A stretch of DNA of 64,000 nucleotides from Lutraria lutraria (Eukaryota > Mollusca > Bivalvia > Venerida > Mactridae): NCBI GenBank assembly GCA_964023205.1, contig OZ026835.1, forward strand, positions 20,473,817 through 20,537,816, read 5' to 3'. The notes under the pieces are model-generated. The model had not been told where the DNA came from. It saw nothing but the letters and a program-made list of their open reading frames with translations, and searched no databases. Position 1 is the stretch's first letter, and the number at the start of each line of letters is the position of its first letter. Below are positions 61,601-64,000 of the stretch, piece by piece. Made by a program: the position numbers and the translations under genes.

Positions 61601-63965
61601 GTATCATAACATTACAATCTGCAAGTAAACAGCATAGTAATAAACAACAAAACAATCTTGATAAACATAATTACAGCAAACGCAGAGGAACTTATTCATA
61701 TGATCCTGAAAAGGGTTTAGTACGGTCAGCAAAAGACAGACAAAGACCCGAACAAATTATTAGCACAAGCAGTATTTCATCCCACTCACTTGAACCATCC
61801 AAAAGTCTGTACAACCAGAAAAATAGTCCAAGTACTGGTAGAAGTCTTCAGTCCGATGATACTGATGGAAGGCTTTTGATTCAGCTTGAAAATACCATTC
61901 ATCAAAATATTGAACCAGAAGTTGATGAAAGACCTAAAGAAACACTTGAAATGGACAATGTTGAAGCTCAGCAAACAGATCAGGAAGACTATATTTTAGA
62001 CAATATTGATGAGTGTAATGAAGAAATCCAGCAAATTGAAGCACAGGCTAATGCTACAGATCAAGAATCTGATTCTGATTCTTGTATGGATGAAGAAGTT
62101 ATCAAGGTCATTCTTGAAGGACAAAATAATAATGACATTGTGGATGAAGTTCAACATGATTTTGACAGTGTTATTGCAGATGAAAACTTCCAGGATGATC
62201 AAATTCAATCTACGGAGATGGTGACAGAGGAAAGTAGGTCAAGGCCATCTACTGTCAATGATGGCGAAAGGAACCCAGCTGGGTCAAGGTCATTTACTAT
62301 AGATGAAAATGGGGGTAATGTATCAAGGTCAAGGTCATCAGAGGTGATGGAAGGTGATGGAAAGATTGAACAAGAAGATAATTTGAGTAAATCTTGTGAC
62401 GAGTTGGAAAATATTATGGATGCAGATGATAACGAAACAGGTTTGTTGGATTTGCATGTATTACACTCAGGAATAAGGATGATCATCAATGTATTTAAGT
62501 CATTAAGCATGAAGGATTATTCAGACTGAACTTTGTTGACTATTTTTTTACAGTTTTTCACAATTTTGAATGTTGCATGTTTTTTCATTCGTATTTCTAT
62601 TTCACATTTCTTGGTTTTTTTTTGCTGGTTAAGGTTTAATAACGGCATGAGCTCTTTGGTACATGTTTTATCACTGAATTTTTTACTTTCCAAAAATTAA
62701 GAGGTGGTTTTGGTTGCAAGTCACTGGATTTATTCTTTTATGCATATTTCATATATTCTTTTAGCAATCTTACATCATTTATAATTAGCTTTTGCTATTT
62801 TCTTGGCTTTTTTGTAGCAAGTTTTGATTATGACTGAAAAGTTCATTATTTTTTATATTGTCAATGTAATTTTGTTACTTTTATTGATTCAAAGTATTTG
62901 GTTATAAGAGAAAGTTTTCATTTTTTCTATTTCATTTTTCCAAAATGTACTGGTGTACTTATCAAAATCAGAAATTAATAAATTTCCTGTAATTTCGCTA
63001 TAGCAGGATCAGTTCAGGATAATGTTAAATCATACCATTTTCATGTTGTTATAACAGTCGTATGCACAATAACTATTGGATGAAGAAATTTCAGAAAGTC
63101 TGGAAATTAATTAATGTATTATATATGTATGTATAAATTCAACTAACTACTATATTATAACTTGTACTGTCAAACCTGTGTTATTAGCCACATCCAAATT
63201 ACGGCCACCATGTGGGTATAAGGCCATTCTATTAAAAACCTTCATTCATTATTTAGAACAAAACTCCCTCCCAATAAAGGCCACCTGTCAATAAAGACCT
63301 GATTATGTCTTTCACAAGGGTGGCCTCTATTCACAGATTTGACTGTACATGCATGTATAATTAATACAATGTAATGTTGTAACCATTTATTGTCTCTAAC
63401 ACAGTTGATGAAATATATGATGAGAATTTATCTGAAGTAAAATCTATTAGATCTACTAGATCTGGACGGAAATGTAAGATATATATATATATATATATTC
63501 AATATTATATAAACTAACACTTCGTGCCAAGTGCCATATCCACATACATTTGTTTAAGACTTATTGTATGTAAACATATCAATGTATCTTGGTTCAAATA
63601 AGTAATTCTATTGTTATACCATATATGAATATTCATAAGTATCACACTGTGATCGAGTGGTTATGATATCTGCCTAGTAATCACTAGTCCCCTTACTGCT
63701 ATCAGTTCGAATCCAACATGGAACCTGAACAATAAATTTCATGTGAGGACACTGACCATCAAAGTTATATGTCCCTTGTATACTCTACTCACTGCAAAAG
63801 TCACTAAATGATCCAGACTGTTGGTGTGATGTTTAACCCAAGTTAAAAAAGTATTGATTTAAATTATAAATACCTTCTCCTTGTACAAATGTTATACTAA
63901 TATTCTATTTCTTCTTTAGCTCAAACAAAAAAGACAAAGTCTGTGTTAGAATCATCAGAAGATGG
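40543..63965 (+). CDS. KIAA2012: KIAA2012-like protein, 5' part, at least 9 exons, runs off the window
   Basis: Exons 40543-40617, 42568-42939, 43981-44144, 48527-48712, 53958-54347, 60063-60163, 60950-62440, 63405-63473 and 63920-63965 stay in phase and give about 964 codons without a stop. The N-terminal part has GYGSWTAGY, then LPKTYTTRKGAL at 74-85, which matches the PKT-STRKGAL signature I recall from vertebrate KIAA2012. An Asp/Glu run, a helix ELIDLSLKLGTMERLAMSVL and DLKKYLKDLK follow. The remainder is Ser-rich and acidic, with a basic RKRRRFKER at 487-495 and three SRS-(R/F/S) repeats near the end of exon 7. The molecular role is not established; vertebrate homologues are long, coiled-coil-rich proteins. 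The C-terminus is beyond the window. Exon calls are strong; the family name is moderate. Confidence 0.75.
40618..42567 (+). other. KIAA2012-like intron 1
   Basis: AT-rich intron with a MITE B copy near its 3' end. A short direct repeat of tatgtgtaagccctaatg occurs near 41056 and 41100. No other feature seen. Confidence 0.7.
42173..42331. mobile_element. MITE family B, copy 3 (right end damaged)
   Basis: Left end tacagtcaaaccagtgtta, interior cctcagaataaagacc and aatggccatctgtcaataaa. The right end is truncated near tttacagtcaggt. Confidence 0.65.
42568..42939 (+). CDS. KIAA2012: KIAA2012-like exon 2
   Basis: Acceptor atttctag, donor gtatgt. 124 codons in phase 0, residues 26-149, with the LPKTYTTRKGAL motif and a GAT/GAC repeat coding eight Asp. 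Confidence 0.9.
43020..43312 (+). repeat. dispersed repeat F, copy 2
   Basis: Close to the reverse complement of 8770-9070. Lies in KIAA2012-like intron 2. It has no coding frame of its own. Confidence 0.8.
43981..44144 (+). CDS. KIAA2012: KIAA2012-like exon 3
   Basis: Acceptor actttccag, donor gtaaga. Encodes DYDHEHTSVTDTKNKAFLKF and DLKKYLKDLKTKAG. Phase 0 in, phase 2 out. Confidence 0.9.
44224..44405. mobile_element. possible hAT-like MITE
   Basis: Ends cagggctttgatt and gaaaaccctg are imperfect inverted repeats. No target duplication found. Confidence 0.35.
45833..46042 (+). repeat. dispersed repeat D, copy 3 (most complete)
   Basis: Contains ggaaactgaacg, gttcagctttccatagccat, gaattttgatgtagacc, ttttctacatccacc, caattgttta and cagtttcaatgagtacttt in the same order as the other copies. 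It provides the uninterrupted reference for the split copy at 3501. Confidence 0.75.
46050..46183. mobile_element. MITE family B, copy 4 (left end missing)
   Basis: Contains ggtggcctttattgagaggt and the right end acacaggttttactgta. Confidence 0.6.
46700..46880 (+). repeat. dispersed repeat G, copy 2
   Basis: Aligns with the reverse complement of 3064-3240. Confidence 0.6.
47462..47692. mobile_element. MITE family A, copy 2
   Basis: Left ttaagcataaaaaatagttt then gtttctggtcacatg, right ggtaaccagaaacaaa then tttttttatgcctta. The small open frame 47579-47773 is inside this copy and is not a gene. Confidence 0.75.
47715..47765 (+). repeat. SINE tail fragment
   Basis: ggctgttggtgcaatgttta matches the tail of the SINE at 56304, directly after MITE A copy 2. 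Confidence 0.5.
47779..47925. mobile_element. MITE family B, copy 5
   Basis: Left tactgtcaaacctgtt, interior cgcaataaaagccacctgtt, right ttgcaggtttgatcg. Confidence 0.7.
48285..48460. mobile_element. MITE family A, copy 3 (partial)
   Basis: The right end gagcatgtaaccagaaacaa is intact. The left terminal repeat is not recognisable. Confidence 0.5.
48527..48712 (+). CDS. KIAA2012: KIAA2012-like exon 4
   Basis: Acceptor atttcag, donor gtaaga. Encodes SRFSGMYVSKSRESLELQAI and RPVSRVSSRGPSPG. Phase 2 in and out. Confidence 0.9.
48765..49044 (+). repeat. 20-bp minisatellite, 14 copies
   Basis: The unit ttatcttaggaggactgacc is repeated in exact 20-bp register, varying only at the gacc/gtcc position and at gagg/gatg. 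It begins 53 bp after the exon 4 donor. Confidence 0.98.
49077..49302. mobile_element. MITE family C, diverged copy
   Basis: tcagacttcgcgaaaggc at the left and gcgttttgcaaagtcta at the right enclose many ggaccga/tcggtcc blocks. The open frame on the minus strand (49377-49069) is inside it. Confidence 0.55.
50043..51380 (-). mobile_element. mariner transposon, complete
   Basis: The 29-bp terminal inverted repeats at 50043-50071 and 51352-51380 (starting cgaggggtgttccaaaatta) are identical, flanked by the TA target duplication (50041-50042 and 51381-51382). Total 1338 bp with one intact transposase gene on the minus strand. Inserted antisense in KIAA2012-like intron 4. Perfect ends and an open frame imply a recent insertion. 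Confidence 0.97.
50104..51240 (-). CDS. mariner transposase (D,D34D), 378 aa or 361 aa from Met18
   Basis: Cut-and-paste transposase. Two N-terminal helix-turn-helix regions (about 40-72, with ICRWVARFKSG, and 108-133, TVRQLAKMTGL) bind the terminal repeats. The linker RWIPHLLTDDQ (141-151) is the mariner WVPHEL-type motif. The catalytic triad is complete: D181 in TGDETW, D276 in HDNAPAH and D311 in SPDLAPCDFFLF, with exactly 34 residues between the last two, the mariner-type D,D34D. Met18 (51189) in MVGKRADNV is the likelier start, because the first 17 residues are hydrophobic and unlike the family N-terminus. No internal stop or frameshift is seen, so it could be active. Confidence 0.97.
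   Translation of the reverse strand: MVLCTLFCSALVTLYTNMVGKRADNVIEIRAYIKGRSLLGLKPVDIHREVCDIYGKGQMSYMTICRWVARFKSGHQQLKDAAHTGRPATTTTKHNIERIRQILEKDARYTVRQLAKMTGLSLARIHCILKKHLKLGKINARWIPHLLTDDQKRSRVDNAKSLLKKYPKYSKKAFDNVVTGDETWVYFFEPKRKCSNRIWAIKNARRPSIAKRIRTVRKVLYVIFFDNKGPIIQIPVPKGKMVTAKYYRDVVLRKLKKVYKRRRPRTGLKYLRLLHDNAPAHKARFVTEFLKAEKVTVLPHPAYSPDLAPCDFFLFPKLKFHLSGKKYKSRNALGSAIYQYLMSIPIQEYENCFQKWIDRLKRCIDAEGEYFEGQGKVK
51383..53957 (+). other. rest of KIAA2012-like intron 4
   Basis: AT-rich DNA with no recognised repeat or exon. The repeated phrase aaccatgccaacattggtct occurs twice near 51706 and 51747. A missed small exon here cannot be ruled out (see exon 5). Confidence 0.5.
53958..54347 (+). CDS. 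KIAA2012: KIAA2012-like exon 5
   Basis: Encodes GSFQDVSRNLGTSPVPPPQ, LPASYLNVELAGSRRKKAP and a Ser/Asp stretch HDSSSSEDD. Donor gtaagg at 54348. The acceptor is ambiguous: gggtag before 53958 keeps phase 2 from exon 4, whereas the stronger-looking gattcag 9 bp earlier would put an in-frame TAG after exon 4 and would need an extra upstream exon ending in phase 1. Confidence 0.75.
56304..56552 (+). repeat. tRNA-derived SINE, best copy
   Basis: A box ttggtcaagtggttatgg, B box gagtttgaatcccac, then a body (gaggaagctgtccagc) and tail ggctgttggtgcaatgttta ending in an A-rich run. Similar copies at 63645 and 1192. Confidence 0.75.
56700..56924. mobile_element. MITE family A, copy 4
   Basis: Left attgcttctggttacatgct, right atggtaaccagaaacat then ttttttaacacctt. 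Confidence 0.7.
57164..57398. mobile_element. MITE family A, copy 5
   Basis: Left aggcaaaaaatgtgtttgtt then tctgggtaa, right gtgactagaaacaaac then atttctaggcctta. Confidence 0.7.
57789..57998. mobile_element. MITE family A, copy 6
   Basis: Left aaggccttaaattgtttatt then tctggttacatg, right gttaaccagaaacaaac then attttttacacattaagg. Confidence 0.75.
59504..59690 (+). repeat. dispersed repeat E, copy 2
   Basis: Shares gaatgcacaggtcctg, gttgtcatgaggaac, ttatgaagtttga, gtttggtacaaa, the acagacag run and ccaaaaacaatat with 7582-7800. Confidence 0.7.
60063..60163 (+). CDS. KIAA2012: KIAA2012-like exon 6
   Basis: Acceptor tttccacag, donor gtatat. Encodes PPSTPRSSYQVLSAKKVAAS and VRSGSYLGRPSSR. 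Phase 2 in, phase 1 out. Confidence 0.85.
60425..60500 (+). repeat. tRNA-like SINE head
   Basis: A box tagctcaatagatagagc and B-box-like gtgggttttaacct with tRNA spacing, followed by about 80 bp of non-tRNA body. The stems are imperfect, so it is not called a tRNA gene. Confidence 0.45.
60950..62440 (+). CDS. KIAA2012: KIAA2012-like exon 7 (1491 bp)
   Basis: Acceptor gtagtttcag, donor gtttgt. Phase 1 in and out, 497 codons without a stop. Strongly hydrophilic, Ser/Asp/Glu-rich, with RKRRRFKER (487-495), acidic DDEDSDNDTW, ESDSDSCMDEE and three SRS-containing repeats about 15-20 residues long. If the donor were not used the frame would close at 62527-62529, giving an alternative C-terminus. 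Confidence 0.85.
62441..63404 (+). other. KIAA2012-like intron 7
   Basis: T-rich intron with a MITE B copy at 63165-63349. Nothing else recognised. Confidence 0.7.
63165..63349. mobile_element. MITE family B, copy 6 (best preserved)
   Basis: Left tactgtcaaacctgtgttat, right cacagatttgactgtaca, interior caataaaggccacctgtcaa. Confidence 0.8.
63405..63473 (+). CDS. KIAA2012: KIAA2012-like exon 8
   Basis: Acceptor ctaacacag, donor gtaaga. Encodes VDEIYDENLSEVKSIRSTRS and GRK, joining in phase 1 on both sides. Confidence 0.85.
63478..63500 (+). repeat. (AT)n microsatellite
   Basis: Uninterrupted TA repeats just after the exon 8 donor. Confidence 0.9.
63645..63851 (+). repeat. tRNA-derived SINE
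   Basis: A box gatcgagtggttatgat, B box cagttcgaatcca, tail gactgttggtgtgatgttta then an A-rich run. Same family as 56304. Confidence 0.7.
63920..63965 (+). CDS. KIAA2012: KIAA2012-like exon 9
   Basis: Acceptor ttctttag, donor gtaagt at 63966. Encodes SQTKKTKSVLESSEDG. Phase 1 in, phase 2 out; the gene continues beyond the window. Confidence 0.8.
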
Positions 63966-64000
63966 GTAAGTTTCTAGTTTATGTTTCTATGACAACTGTG

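Noticed and set aside
61786..62510. Minus- and alternate-frame open frames inside exon 7
   Set aside because: Shadows of the low-complexity acidic coding sequence.

Overview
The window looks like nuclear DNA of an animal, most probably a bivalve mollusc. It is AT-rich (about one third G+C by eye), has small exons with GT-AG introns, and is crowded with decayed transposable elements and short dispersed repeats of the kind common in bivalve genomes. The species cannot be told from the sequence. No bacterial, viral or CRISPR feature is present. Long open frames are nearly all inside exons or transposons, so genes were rebuilt by following splice sites and reading phase.

Layout. 1-9.5 kb is a repeat graveyard: a frameshifted tyrosine-recombinase (Crypton/DUF3504-like) relic, three non-LTR retrotransposon fragments (one nested inside another repeat), tRNA-derived SINEs and dispersed repeats. 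At 10.2 kb a tRNA-Lys(UUU) gene with a 20-nt intron lies on the minus strand. From 10.8 to about 35.3 kb on the plus strand is a seven-exon gene for a 331-residue short-chain dehydrogenase/reductase (SDR) fold protein whose catalytic Tyr is replaced by Phe. Its 12.5-kb first intron holds a 2.7-kb terminal-inverted-repeat element with an internal array of about 200-bp repeats. Tail-to-tail with it, on the minus strand (about 35.7-40.03 kb), is TMEM258, a small subunit of the ER oligosaccharyltransferase, with three coding exons and a spliced 3' UTR. Head-to-head with TMEM258, about 515 bp between start codons, a plus-strand gene begins at 40543 and runs off the end of the window. Nine exons give about 964 codons, and the N-terminal motifs match the KIAA2012 family. 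Its fourth intron holds an intact mariner transposon with perfect 29-bp terminal repeats and a 14-unit, 20-bp minisatellite.

The three protein genes share no evident pathway. The clearest regulatory signal is between TMEM258 and the KIAA2012-like gene: a perfect NRF1 palindrome next to a TGACGTGA element, which fits an ER housekeeping gene with unfolded-protein-response input. Most remaining space is intron or intergenic DNA seeded with at least three MITE-like families, each present in five or six copies, and several low-copy repeats.
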